Assembly (NCBI GenBank): GCA_930367215.1
Contig: OV884060.1
Location: 104,184,151-104,248,150 of the forward strand
Source of the DNA: Pollenia angustigena
Lineage: Eukaryota; Arthropoda; Insecta; Diptera; Polleniidae
Reading direction: 5' to 3'
DNA: 64,000 nucleotides
The notes under the pieces were generated by a model, which searched no databases, was not told the DNA's origin, and saw only the letters and a program-made list of their open reading frames with translations. Below, piece by piece: positions 46,611 to 58,544 of the stretch. The position numbers and the translations under genes are program-made. Numbering within the stretch: position 1 is the first letter of the stretch; each line of letters begins with the position of its first letter.

Positions 46611-47735
46611 ATCTAAAATCTTATCGCATAAATTTGGCAACGCGAATTAAAAAAGCATTAATTTTTTATTAAACTAACAAACTTAAATGTTAAAATTAAT
46701 AGAAATGTTTTTAATTGTTTTAAACACATTTAATACAATTATTTTTTTTATAAATTTATCATCAGGTCAAACAGCATATTTTTGTGTCATGTTTATAAGT
46801 TAGCAAAAATTATTAAATCCTTTGATTATAAATTATTTAAATTGCTCTATTTTTTTAAATATGCAATTGTTTTTTGTTCATTTCATTTCATTGTATATTC
46901 TAAAACAAAAACAAATAAAAGTGAATATTTACTTAACAAAAAAAAAAAAAAAAAAAAAAATATTTAAGTTGACATCTGTGATTTGTGTAAAGCGTTCTAC
47001 AATAAGTCCTGCCAAATGATTTTATTTAATGTTTCAATACTCAACAACTCAGCAAATTAACGTTATCAAAAATCTAAAAATTAAATTTAAGTGATGTAAA
47101 ATTTTTATTCAATAGAAATAATTTAAAACAATTTAAACTTTATTGATACCATTTGTAATTTTTACTTCCACTGAAACGCTTCTGGCATTTAATCTGCCTT
47201 GAATTTAAAAATGTATTGCAATTGCCATAGAATTTATTAATTTGTTCGCTCTATTACCTTTAATTTATTAAAATTATTTAAATTTTTGCAATTCCTAAAT
47301 ACCGTGTAATAAAAGGATTGAATGTAAAATAATTTGCGTATGATATTCAGTTTGATAAAAAAAATATGTTAGACAAAGTGTAAAAAAAAAATTGAATACT
47401 GTAAACGGTGCAATTAAAAAGCTTTAAAAGCATAATTGAAATTAATGATTAAATATCCGTTAGTTGAAATACTTTTTGTTTATTTTGCAATACAGCCAAT
47501 GAATTTTTAATACAAAAAAAATAGTCAAGTGGCATTTTTCTTATTAATTTTTGTTTGTTTTATCTGTCACTTTTTAAAGTTTCTAGTTGGCAGAAATTTT
47601 TTAAAAAACTCCGAATGTGAAAAATATAACAACTGAGAAAACATTTTTTACGGGATTTACAATAAAAAAAATTTTATTAAGTATTTACTCATTATATTCG
47701 TCATTATATGAGTACACATACTTCCCTGAAGGAAT
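46611..47735. other. Gene-free stretch
   Basis: Very AT-rich with a 22-base A run at 46939; no supported feature. Confidence 0.4.
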
Positions 47736-47960
47736 CCTGTAGCCCGTTTCTGTATTTATCACATCGTAAAACTTTTCGCATGAAACGTGTGAATTGCAAC
47801 AAAAATAGTGTGAAATGAAACAAAAAATGGTTTTTCTCACACAAGTGTTTCTGTATCTTTTCTTTGCGAGAATCATCTGCCATTTAAATAATTTTCCAGC
47901 ATTTATTGGAAGGATGTGATAAACAGTGTTTCTGTAACAATATTTTGCGAAAAGTTTCTT

Positions 47961-48569
47961 AAGGAGCATATAGACGACATGTTTTTGTTATCTGACATGT
48001 CAAATTTCCCACTGCAAAACACATACATGTCGTGTGTTACCTTTTTAACTTTGCTTCTGTAAAAGTTAGATGCAAAGTCATCTGACAAAATTTCAATTAG
48101 AGCGTGCTCTATTTTCTTCTGACAAACCATCTGACATCATAAATCTATGCCGGGAAGAAACTGGCAGCGGCGTCAACTATTGACGGAAAAATTAGCCGGC
48201 TGAAGTTAATATTTTACAATACCGAGATATGCAGGACCATCCCACTATTGAATAGAATTTATGTAAATATCCCAAATTGGTATCTTTGAATTAAAAGAAA
48301 AATATGTTAAGATGTCTAAACGATTTTACGGCGTAAATAAAAATTTTCGTGGCGGCAGCAAGCTATTTTAAAACCGAGAACTACTTTGGTTTCTGCAATA
48401 ACAATGCGAAAAAAAACAGAGACAATGTCAGAAGCAAAATACATGTACGTTTGTGACCGAATATTATAAACCTTCTGTAAAACAGCAATTTTGACAGACA
48501 TGAACAATTACATGTGACTTGAAAATTTGACATGTCAGATGACAAATACATGTCGTGTACGGGCGCCTT
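47961..48569. mobile_element. ACGACATG-family MITE, complete
   Basis: AAGGAGCATATAGACGACAT at 47961, followed by TCTGACATGTCAAATTT, is inverted at the right as AAATTTGACATGTCAGATG ... ATGTCGTGTACGGGCGCCTT (48527-48569). 24113-24372 is a truncated inverse copy. Confidence 0.7.
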
Positions 48570-48649
48570 CACAAGAACTTTCAAAATTAGTCACATTTGA
48601 AATTGGTGCGAGAAATACAAAATGTAGACATTTTAAATTTAAAATCTTT

Positions 48650-48820
48650 GGAAAAGGTTTCCTGATGAGTTGGCCTTAGCAACCAGTGAAATGCGCATAA
48701 AGCTAGCTTTCCCTCAACAATGAATTTCAGTGTATTTATCAAATATGAAAAATTGGGAATTAAGCACGTCATACGGAAATCGTATTAATAATAAACTTTG
48801 TATTCCCGAAAATAACTTTG
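48650..48820 (+). repeat. Dispersed repeat H, hammerhead-like core intact
   Basis: CTGATGA (48662-48668), GTTGG/CCAGT fully pairable with loop ccttagcaa, GAAA, ATG-CG-CAT, A. Best stem II of the four copies. Followed by the TTGGGAATTAAGCACG block. Confidence 0.65.
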
Positions 48821-49192
48821 AGGTTTATATACTATTTGTTTAAAATAAATAAAAAATAGAAGGAATTTAAATGATGAATGCATAATTTATATGATGAAAA
48901 TAAACAAAACACAATTGTTATATTTTGTTATTTTCATTTTTTTTTTAGCCTTTCCTTGTTTTGGTTTTATTCAGTGCAGCAAGATAAATTTGTATAAAAA
49001 TCGTCAAATTCCTGAAAAACAATAATAAGATCGTCTTTTTTGTTTAAAATAATTAAAATTGATTTTAAACAAATTCTGTTCGATTTTTTAAAACATAATC
49101 AAACAAAAGCATAGTTAAAGTTCATGGGCATTAAATAATTTATTTAAATTTATATTTATTTTGTTAAGCTTGAGGATTATTTTTTATAAAAT

Positions 49193-49683
49193 TATTTATT
49201 TTCAATCCAAATTTTTAATATTTTTAATTAGGCTTAAGTTCATCAAATTTAATTTTCATTAAATTATTTTTATGAAGAAATGAATTTTACAACATGAAAA
49301 TTAATTAAAATTTACTGATAATTTTTCATTCTTGACTTAATCTGGGCTCGAACCCAGGCGTTTTTACGGACAGGTTACCCTGACATGTTTCGATTGCAAC
49401 CACTCAATCTCCTCAGAGGGCTTGCCGTTTAAGGAGGAGATTGAGTGGTTGCAATCGAAACATGTCAGGGTAACCTGTCCGTAAAAACGCCTGGGTTCGA
49501 GCCCAGATTGAGTCAAGAATGAAAAATGATCAGTAAATTTTGTAAAATTCCTTTCTTCATAAAAATAATTTAATGAAAATTAAATTTGATGAACTTAAGC
49601 ATAATTAAAAATATTTAAAATTTGGATTAAAAACCATAAATAGTTCAACAAAATAACCACAATACTAATTATTATTTATTTTC
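49193..49683. mobile_element. Palindromic SINE pair inside one 13-bp TSD
   Basis: An antisense half (49206-49431, AATCCAAAT to CTTGCCGTTTAA) meets a sense half (49432-49670, GGAGGAGATTGAGTGG to ACCACAATACTAATT) head to head. attatttattttc at 49193-49205 and 49671-49683 flanks the whole, so both halves arrived together. Confidence 0.8.
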
Positions 49684-50319
49684 TTTAATCCAATAACAAT
49701 TTAAAATTGTTGTTTTTCCCTGGAGAAGTTACACAAAGGCATGAAAAAATTTCATATTAAACAAAAAACAAAATAAATATTTTTACAAACCCAAAAAGAA
49801 ACCAAGCTTAATAAAATAAACATACATCCTTTTTTAAAATATATTTACAAAAATATATTTACAAATCGTCGTTCCGAGTTATCTTGTCGTATATCACAAA
49901 ATCGAAAAAAATGAGATAAGACCGTTTCCTGTGGTAAATTTAACAGATCTATCGATCTGCGTAATCCTCACGTCTCTATCTCTTATGGTTAATGAGATAT
50001 TACGAAGCTATTTTGTTGTATATCCACTTTTGCGAAAAATTTAATACGTTATAATATCGTATGTAGCATAATTGTGGATGTACGACAAAACACGTATGAA
50101 AATTTTCAATAAAAAAAATCTTGCGTTATCTTGTTGTATGTGAACAAAGTATATTAGGCATGTTACAAAAAAGCGACTATCTTGTCAATATAACTGTTAT
50201 TTTAACATTTTTCTTTTTATATGTAAAGATATTTTACGGACGAATTACACAACGGCTATTTATATTGATGAAATATTGCCTAAATTCACTTTATTGTTAA
50301 GCAGTTAAAGGTTAAATAT

Positions 50320-51197
50320 TCAGGATGGTCCAACCATAGTGCACAATGTTAATTGTGAATAAAACAAAAAGTTTTTAGAGAATTATCTGAATTTTTTATT
50401 ATTATAGAAGGATCTATGATAACATGGTGTGAGACAAAATATCGGCCAAATGCTCGTCGCGGCTTCGGTAGCATACCTTTGTCCTATGGTCCATATTTGC
50501 AATGCCTCTGAGACCTAATTGATGTTCAATGTCCTTAATGTGTCAAATTATCTAATCCTTTAGCTCTTGAATTGTTCTTGTCTTATTGACGTACACTTTT
50601 TATTTTAAATATTACCAAAGAAAGAAGGCCAACGGTGTCAAATCATATGATCGTGACGGCGAGTTAACATCGCCATTGAATTTCTCGAGCAGAAGAGCCA
50701 TTGTTTCGTTAGCCGTGTGACACATTCTTTTGAAACTAGGTACTTATCGCCCAGGTCCATATCCTCAATTTCTGGCAAAAAGAAATCCGTTATGAGCTCG
50801 CGATAGCGAACACCATTCACAGTAACTGCTTGGCATACCTCATTTTCGAAGAAGTAAGGCCCGATGATCCCGCCTGGCCATAAACCACACCAAGCATGCA
50901 TGCACAGGCTTTTTCACATTTTCTACATAGCCGGTTTGCTAAAATTTGCCCACTATTATCCCGATTGTGGACACATTTGATCGATTATGTTGACCAAAAG
51001 AATCAAGATGTGCACAAAATGTATTTTTGATTTGAACGCCCATTTTCGTAAAAGGCTTCTGCAATCTTAACGCGCTGCACCTCTCCATGGTTGAATTTGG
51101 CACTGATACCAAGAAATGTCAAATTAAGTTGGACAAAAATTTGACGTTACGGTGTGACACACAGTTTTCATCGTGTAATATGGTTAGACCAGCCTTA
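50320..51197 (-). mobile_element. DD41D-type mariner, degenerate
   Basis: Inverted ends AGGATGGTCCAACCATA (50322) and TATGGTTAGACCAGCCTT (to 51196). Minus strand: QRVKIAEAFYENGRSNQ helix-turn-helix near 51085, then WCGLWPGGIIGPYFF, VNGVRYRELITDFFLPEIED and a C-terminal HLADI block near 50445. The SDEAHF segment with the first catalytic D is absent; several shifts and stops. Confidence 0.75.
50638..50901 (-). pseudogene. Mariner transposase central fragment
   Basis: Longest open piece of the 50-kb mariner, 87 codons, covering WCGLWPGGIIGPYFF to the DMDLGDKY linker. Beyond that the frame leaves the homologous one: the expected ETMALL-type helix and SYDLTPL block with the third catalytic position are in other frames. 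Confidence 0.7.
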
Positions 51198-52850
51198 AGT
51201 AGTAATAAAACTTTAAATTATTCATACATAAGGAAATTCGATAATAAAAAACTATAACTATACGTAAATATATTTGTCACTTGCATAAATTTTCGTTTCG
51301 AAAATTATTATAACTTAATTTTCAATATTGGTAAAACACGTGAATGTAGGTTTTTAATACCTTATTTTGACTTATATCCCACAAACTAAAAAATATATCG
51401 CAAAAAGTGGCGTATACGACAAAATTGAAAAATTTTTTCAAACGTGATAATGGCTATAACTTAAAAATTTTTTCCATGACTTTGGATATTTTGACATAAA
51501 TCGATAAAGAACTTCAAACACAATATCTGACAAAAATATTGGACGACTTTTTTTACGTAAATTTTTGTGTATAAAAATTTGAACCTTAAGATTCGATTTC
51601 CAAAAAAAAAATTTTGTGATATACGGCAAGATAACTTCGGCACGACGAAATGCCGAGATCAAAATGGAAAATGTTTAAATTAAATCAGCTTTGATAACAG
51701 TATTATAAATATTCAGGGTTTTTAATTTTGCGAAATACCTGGAATTGATGGTAACAACGTTGTTTTATATTTATATCGTATGTAGTCCGAAATAGTATAT
51801 TATTGAAATCTTACTATATCGGTTTACAAATGGCTGAGATCTAAATCATAAATTTACCTATTCCTATCTTTTTCTCTTTAACCTGAAATAGACTTAGTAG
51901 AATACCTGGTAGTTAAAATTAAAAAAATCGGTTCATAAATAAACGGGTTAAAGACCCAGTAAAAACTTCGCCTACAAAATAATATGTTGAGTAATCAGAA
52001 ACACATAAAAGCACTACTTACAAGTCTACTGAAAAAACCTATAAATTTTACAAGTCATTATTTTTTTATCTAAATACATCCAGAAAAAAGAAGTTATCGA
52101 AGTTGTTATATAAGAAAGCTACTAAATAACGAGTGAAAGAAGCCATCCATTTTGAAAAAGTTTTTACTGGGAGACAAACAATTTTTTTCTTGCCGGAATA
52201 ATGGTTTTGGCACAAAAGTGCACATATAAGATAAGAATATCAAATATCAATCATATTTTGTATATGTATATAGAAGTATTAAATGTTCAAAATAAGCCAA
52301 GTCGGTCCAATACTTTCCCTCGAAAATTTGCATTTGCCGATACATTTTTCAGGGAAGAGACAAACAATTTCGAGGACAATTTTCACAATAGGGATAAATA
52401 TAAAAATTTAAGATGCCTTGTTTCTAAAGATATCTTTTTTCTGTGGTGCCTAATAAACAAACATTTGAAAAAATAAATGAAAATTATCTTATTATGAAGA
52501 CTAAGGAGCTTTTAGTGTAAAACGCAACGCAACGCACACAATTTCATTAAAAGCAAAAACAAAATCAAAAATATTTTATAAATTTGTTGTTGCTTTCTAC
52601 AGACGATACAAAATAGAAGTGTTTGAAATTTAAAAATTCAATATGAATTTCTATAGAAAGTAACAACAAAATTATAGAATATTTTTGGTTTTTGTCACTT
52701 TGTTAATTTCGGTACAAAAAATCGTCAAAATGACGATAACTCGTCAAATCTGGCAGCTTTGTTTTTATTATATTTATTTCTTTTGTTGACGTTTTGCTTT
52801 TATTTGACACTTAATTACTAGAAATATTCCAGTTAAAACAGAATCTGTGT
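51198..52850. other. Gene-free stretch
   Basis: AT-rich DNA. The frame 52201-52476 (91 codons, starting MVLAQKCTYKIRISN) has no recognised domain and no repeat copy in the window; kept unassigned. Confidence 0.35.
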
Positions 52851-53165
52851 TGTCTGTTTTCGCATTCAAATACAGAAACACTTTTTTCTCTCAAATCGAG
52901 AAACGATGGAATTTTTTGTTTCACACTTCATGTAAGAAATTTTACGATGCGAGAAATACAGAAACGAGCTACTGGGTGCAAGTGACTCCAAGTCACCAGT
53001 TTTGTCGACTATTTTGGTGACATTGTCAACGAAGTGTTTACACTACGCTACATTTGCCACTTTATTTGCCTTTAATACGAAAAAAAATGTTTTCAATAAC
53101 AACTGAGAAGTATAATTCCTATAAAAGTTGAAAAAATAATCAAAAACGTTTACTAAAATGTACTA

Positions 53166-53549
53166 CACTCAAAATATTATGTAGTTAAATTCAAACGAAA
53201 ATTCATTTTAAACAACTTAAAATTCACTTAAAAAACGGATCATTTACATTTCATTTAAAACAAATGATTTTAACATTCATTTTTTAATTTTTTATTTATT
53301 GAACACCATATTCCTTAAAATTGAATGATTTTTACTATTAAAAAATATATTTTAAACGACAAAAATCAAACTACATAACAAAATAAATACGATAAAACAT
53401 TATTTTTTTGTAGTTTGTTTTTTGAATAACAAACATAAATGTTAAAAAATAAAATTATTCGAAAAATAACTATATTTTTATTCAATTTTAACAGAAAAGA
53501 AAACGAATTTAATAACCCACAATCAGTTACTGTAATAATTTTGTAAGTG
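53166..53549. mobile_element. MITE C copy 3
   Basis: Begins CACTCAAAATATTATGTAG and ends GTAATAATTTTGTAAGTG; TA on the left, CA on the right. Colinear with 30323-30704 in inverse orientation. Confidence 0.65.
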
Positions 53550-53961
53550 CAGTGATTCTCTGGTTCCAATGTCTACATATGCTCCAAAAAGAACAACCTT
53601 GTCAATAGTACTAACGTCAGAAGTAGATTTTCAATGGCACGCACATGTTAAATGTCTATAGTAAATAACACTGTCTGGGGTATAATAAGTCACTAGTACT
53701 GGTGACTGTGTCAATAGTGAATCAGTACAGATTCACTAGTGACATTTCATGCAGGGATAGCACAGCGTATTTTCGTATGTAAATATTATAAAACACATAC
53801 CACAGTAGATAACTGATATTAGAACATTTCATATAAGAAACCCCCACTTTTAAGACAGTATTTTAAAAGCATTGTGTCTTTTTCCATATATGTCAATATA
53901 AAAAGGATTTTGTATAAGAAAACTTTTCAAAGAAAAAAAAAATGATACAAAACTTTCGTAG

Positions 53962-54895
53962 TATCGGGTGGTTTTTCAGCTATTATCTTTTTGGCAACAC
54001 TGGTTTAAACAGCTGACGCACGTTTCGTGTTTTGTTTCACTGTCAAACATCTTCAGTTTGGTCTATAATTTAACCATGAATCGTCTTACAAACGAACAAC
54101 GCTTGCAAATTATTGAATTTTACTATCAAAATGCGTGCTCTGTTAAGAAAGTTCATCGCGCGCTTCTTGTGTTCAGCGACGAAGCTCATTATTGGCTCAA
54201 TGGGTACGTTAATAAGCAGAATTTTCGATTTTGGAGTGAAGATCAGCCAGAAGCATTGCAAGAGCTTCCAATGCATCCAGAAAAAGTCACAGTTTGGTGC
54301 GGTTTATGGGCTGGTGGCATCATTGGACCGTGCTTCTTCAAAGATGATGCGAATCGTAACGTAACTGTGAATGGTGAGCGCTACCGTGAGATGATATCCA
54401 ACTTTGTTTTGCCCAAAATGCAAGAGCTTGAATCGCATGACATGTGGTTTCAACTAGACGGTGCCACATGCCACACAGCACGCTTAACAATGGACTTATT
54501 AAGAGGCGAGTTCAGTGAACATTTTATTTCACGTTCGGGACCGGTCAATTGGCCGCCTAGATCGTGCGATTTAACGCCTTTAGACTATTTTTGTGGGGCT
54601 ATGTTAAAGCTCATGTCTATACACACATGCCCGCTTCAATTGACGCATTGGAAGACAACATTAAAGCATTTATTCATGAGATACCGGCCGATATGTTGGA
54701 AAGAGTATGCTTAAATTGGACTAAGCGGATGGACCATTTGAGGCGCAGTCGCGGTCAACATTGGCATGAAATAATCTTCAAACATTAAATTATATCGACC
54801 GTACTATCGATTCAAATAAAGATTTCATGCATTTTTCTGAATTTTATGTGTTTTTTTTTTTAACTTTCCTATAGCTCTTAAAAAATCACCTGATA
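53962..54895 (+). mobile_element. DD41D mariner with TA duplication
   Basis: 53964-54893 is flanked by TA on each side, with ends TCGGGTGGTTTTTCAGCTAT and ATAGCTCTTAAAAAATCACC-TGA. About 930 bp, shortened by an internal deletion in the transposase gene. Confidence 0.8.
54076..54788 (+). pseudogene. Mariner transposase, internally deleted and frameshifted
   Basis: Met at 54076 starts MNRLTNEQRLQIIEFYYQN, helix 1 of the DNA-binding domain, then jumps after VHRALL straight to VFSDEAHYWLNGYVNKQN with the first catalytic D, losing roughly 130 residues but keeping frame. Next come VTVWCGLWAGGIIGPCFF, MWFQLDGATCHTA (second D) and VNWPPRSCDLTPLD (third D after 41 residues). After LDYF one T is missing from a T run (about 54588); the expected LWGYVKAHVYTHMP, DMLERV and RRSRGQHWHEIIFKH follow in the next frame to 54788. 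An upstream Met at 53968 is in frame but lies in the terminal repeat. Confidence 0.85.
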
Positions 54896-55116
54896 TTTGT
54901 TTTTATTTTCTTATATCCTTTACGTACTGTAGTGAAAAACTAATATTAGTATAGCCACTGTTCTACCAGACACTTTTATCCCACTAAATGTCAATGATTT
55001 TGGGTCAGCATTTGAAACTGAATAAAGTAAAGTGAAGATTTTGAAAATCTTTGAGAAAATTGTTTTTCATGTTTAAAGATGCTCTTAAAAGATTTAAATA
55101 TAATTCCTGAAACGAA

Positions 55117-56638
55117 TATATGGGTCGTTCTTAAAAAACATGACCATTCTGAATTTTGTAATTTTTAAAAATTAAGTTGGCCAAATATGTTTATAATTGG
55201 CCTCATGTGGTTACGGATCTTATCAACAATAGGAATCCATAACCAGCAGTAATTTTTTAAATTTTTGGAGTTTTTATACCCACACCACAATAGTGGTGAG
55301 GGTAGTATGCATTTGTGCTGATGTGTGTAACGCCTTAAAATATTGGTCCTAGACCCACCTTAAAGTATAACGATCGTCTTAGAATCACTTTCTGAGTCGA
55401 ACTAACGATATCCGTCAGGCTGGCTGGCTGTCCATGTAACCTTGTGCGCAAAGTACAGGTCGCAATTTTGGAGATAATTTGATGAAATTTCATAGGTCAT
55501 AGGTTCTTATTGACACAAGGACCAAGCCTATTGAAAATGGGCCGAATCGTAGGACCACGAGGGAAGATAGGGGGAAATTTCTTCCTCTCAGAAACTATCA
55601 AACCGATTTCAATGAAATTTAAAACATTGATAGAACCATATCTATATGGACACATGCAATACAGTTTTTCAAAAATAGGACCACAAGGGGAGGTAGGGGT
55701 CAATTTCTGCCTCTCACAAACTTTCAAACCGATTTTCATGAAGTTTATAAGCATAGATAAATCTATATTTATATGGACACATAAGCATGATGTGTTTCTA
55801 AATACTGTGGTGTAGGGTATCATATGGTCGGGCTTGACCGACTATACTTTCTTACTTGTTACATATAAAAAAGTCACAGAGTGGACCGGTAACAGAGAGG
55901 ACAAATTAACTCAAAAATACCATATTTTAGCTTTTTATTAGAATTTTGTAGAATTTATTTGTCCACTTAATTAGTGTACACAAAATATTTATAAAAAAAT
56001 TATAAAATAAATAAAAAATCACTTAACTCACCGTTTTTCAACAGTTACAGAGTTGACACTGAATACGCACCCGGCCTACAATTAAGTTGCTTACTCAACC
56101 ACGCACTAAACAAGACTGAACAGTTAAAAACACATTTTGTTGATTTTAGCTAAGTTATGATGGAGACACATAAGAGAAATATACGCGTTATAACGTTTAA
56201 CAAAAATTATTCAATACAATGAGTGGACGTAACAGAGGGGACCAAAACCTCGGGACAAGATTTTTCTTCAAAAAAATTATACAAAAAAATTATTTTTCAT
56301 CATTCTTTTCTATATATGGTTTTAATATATACAAACTGAATAACAAAAATTGTAAATATTATCTTTTTTCAATTTTATTTTAACTGAAAATAACTATTAA
56401 ATTTTTATAAATTGGTTCGGGACACAGGTTTATGCTAAACCTTTGACATTAAAAATATTTTTTAAGCTATTTTCAGATAATTGATTATTTTTTTTTTTTA
56501 TAATATAGTTACGTAAAATCGATAATAATTAAAAAAAATGCAGATATTTTTCTATTTTCTTTTTGGAGAAACAAAATATAAAATAGTAAAGTCTGGGGAC
56601 ACCAATTGGTCATGTTTTTTAAGAATGACCCATATATA
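55117..56638. mobile_element. Inverted-repeat element containing a DINE-1-like copy
   Basis: TATATGGGTCGTTCTTAAAA at 55117 with ACATGACCA is inverted as TGGTCATGTTTTTTAAGAAT and GACCCATATATA to 56638. The interior has three TAACAGAG-GGAC-type repeats (55888, 56045, 56230). Class unknown. Confidence 0.6.
55275..55858 (+). mobile_element. DINE-1-like element, plus-strand copy
   Basis: TTATACCCACACCACAATAG at 55275 to GGGTATCATATGG, hairpin GTCGGGCTTGACCGAC, ACTTTCTTACTTGTT. Same family as 11162 and 11885. Confidence 0.75.
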
Positions 56639-56721
56639 TTTCATTGGCTTGGAGCTAAAAGCGCCAATGTCAATATTTTGCTATTTTGAGTTTCTGAAAT
56701 ATTAAACCAGTGTCTAATTTG

Positions 56722-57838
56722 TTCCAGTTTTACAGTCGGTCGAATGGCGTTCTCCACTGTATCTGGTATTTACTGATTTTGAGAAAGCTTTCGATACCCT
56801 AAACCACAACGTTATTTGGAAAGCCTTACAGCGCAAAGGTGTCCCACTCAAACTAATCCACCTTATCAAGAGCCTGTACGCTGATGCCAGTTGCCGCATT
56901 GTTCATGAAGGCAAATTGAGCAGGAGTGTTAAAGTAGGAACGGGAGTTCGGCAAGGTTGCGTAATGTCTCCACTCTTAATCAACATCGTATTGGATATTG
57001 TCATGAAACAATCTATGGCAGATAATAGGGGCATTTCTTGGGGGCTTAATGGAAGATTAGAGGACTTAGAATATGCCGATGACATTTGCCTCCTCTCTCA
57101 TCGATACTCTGATATGCAGTCAAAGTTGCAATATCTTTCAGACATGGCCTCGAATGCTGGCCTTAAAATAAACATTGGCAAGACCAAGGTGATGAGAATA
57201 AACGCTGAAACCAGCAGCAGATTTACAATTGGTAATAATATACTGGAGGATGTAGACTCTTTCTGTTATCTCGGCTCTATATTAACAACAACTGGTGGCT
57301 CGAGCGCAGATATCTCTAACAGAATTAAAAAAGCATCACAAACTTTCGGCCAACTTAATTACATATGGAAATCTTCCACACTCTCTCGTGGTGTCAAAAT
57401 TAAACTGTTTAACTCTAATGTTCGTTCTACTTTGTTATACGGTTGCGAAACATGGAATGCGGCCCCTCCAGACATCCAGGCAATGCAAGTATTTATAAAC
57501 CGCTGTCTGAGAAGAATACTTCGGGTGTATTGGCCACAAACGTTATCCAATGAGAGGCTGTGGTTCGAAACGCAGCAATCTCCCATAACCGCTGAAGTAC
57601 GTAGACGAAAATGGAACTGGATAGGTCATACATTAAGAAAAACACACCCAGACATTGCTAAAACCGCCATAGAGTGGAATCCACAAGGTAGTCGTAGAAG
57701 AGGACGTCCGGCCCATACATGGAGAAGGCAAGTCATAGCTGAAGCAACAACTTTTAACACCAGTTGGAACGAAGTGAAGAGAATTGCGATGAATAGATCA
57801 AAGTGGAGAGATTTTGTTGGGGCCCTATGCTCCTTATA
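56722..57838 (+). CDS. RTE-like non-LTR reverse transcriptase, 5'-truncated
   Basis: A single open frame of about 370 codons ends at TAG 57836-57838. It opens without a credible start at about 56722 and includes VFTDFEKAFDTLNH (RT block A), GVRQGCVMSPLL, the catalytic box EYADDICLL, GLKINIGKTKVM, a SILTTTGGSSADIS stretch, LLYGCETWN, NRCLRRIL, RKWNWIGHTLRK and RRRGRPAHTWRR near the C-terminus. The order resembles RTE/BovB-type ORF2 C-terminal halves; the N-terminal endonuclease is lost. An ATATATATATA run follows the stop, as expected for a short-repeat tail. No stop or shift within ~1.1 kb implies a recent insertion. The TTG at 56916 is internal, not the start. Confidence 0.85.
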
Positions 57839-58240
57839 GGATCGTCGGGAACATATATATATATAATTTGTTCCAGGACAGTTTCATTAGGGTTTTGCTA
57901 GTCAGTGTCACTATGAACTCATCTGTAAAACTTAGACTTCAACTGCAGTTTTTTCCAAAGTTAATCAGCAATGTGCTGACAAACGCGCGATTGTAAAATC
58001 ACTTGTTTGTTCAAAATCGCCAATTTTAGTTTTGCGTGTGCGTGAGGCTCGCGCGTTTTATTAATTGATTTAAATTGAACAAAGAAAAAGAAGAAGTAAA
58101 CAAAAGTAACACAGTAGTATTTCAAATTGAAATCGATTAAAATTTTGTATTTTTTTAAAAGACATTAAATAAATAATTATATAAAAAAATCTTCATAACA
58201 ATGTTATTTATGAACATGTTTAAATATATGTTCCCCTGAA

Positions 58241-58481
58241 CACAGAAAAAAATAAAAATGGATTTCAATTAAAAAATTTGTGATATTAATCAAAAAATTA
58301 ATTAAATTTGCACCAGTAAACAAATTAAAAGTATCAATTAAACCAGTTAATAGTATTAATTAAAAGTTTAATTTACGTGATTAAACGTTTAATTCACTTG
58401 ATTAAATTTTTAATTAAAACTGATTTTATTTTTGATTAATGCTTTAATTGGTAAAAAAAATTTTGGAGAATTTTTTCTGTG
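58241..58481. mobile_element. MITE with CACAGAAAAA ends
   Basis: Inverse relative of 8269-8465, sharing CAATTAAAAAATTTGTGATA, TTAAATTTGCACCAG and GATTAAACGTTTAATTCAC. Confidence 0.7.
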
Positions 58482-58544
58482 AAAAATGTAATTAAATGTG
58501 TTTTAAATTTACAATGGAAAAATTAAGGCCCTATTAGCTTACTA

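Larger units (their letters stand above)
47736..52975. mobile_element. Foldback-like arms bounding a 5.2-kb nest
   Basis: CCTGTAGCCCGTTTCTGTAT at 47736 and ATACAGAAACGAGCTACTGG to about 52974, followed inward by GTGTGAAATGAAACAAAAAA / TTTTTTGTTTCACAC and GAAACACTT arms. Between them lie a PIF-type MITE, repeat H, a SINE palindrome and a mariner. No TSD was found, so these could be two separate elements facing each other. Confidence 0.45.

Noticed and set aside
53366..53569. 67-codon minus frame
   Set aside because: Runs through the end of MITE C copy 3 and is AT-driven.
55497..55823. 108- and 101-codon frames on both strands
   Set aside because: Both are translations of the DINE-1-like repeat, which also gives the 11921-12109 frame.
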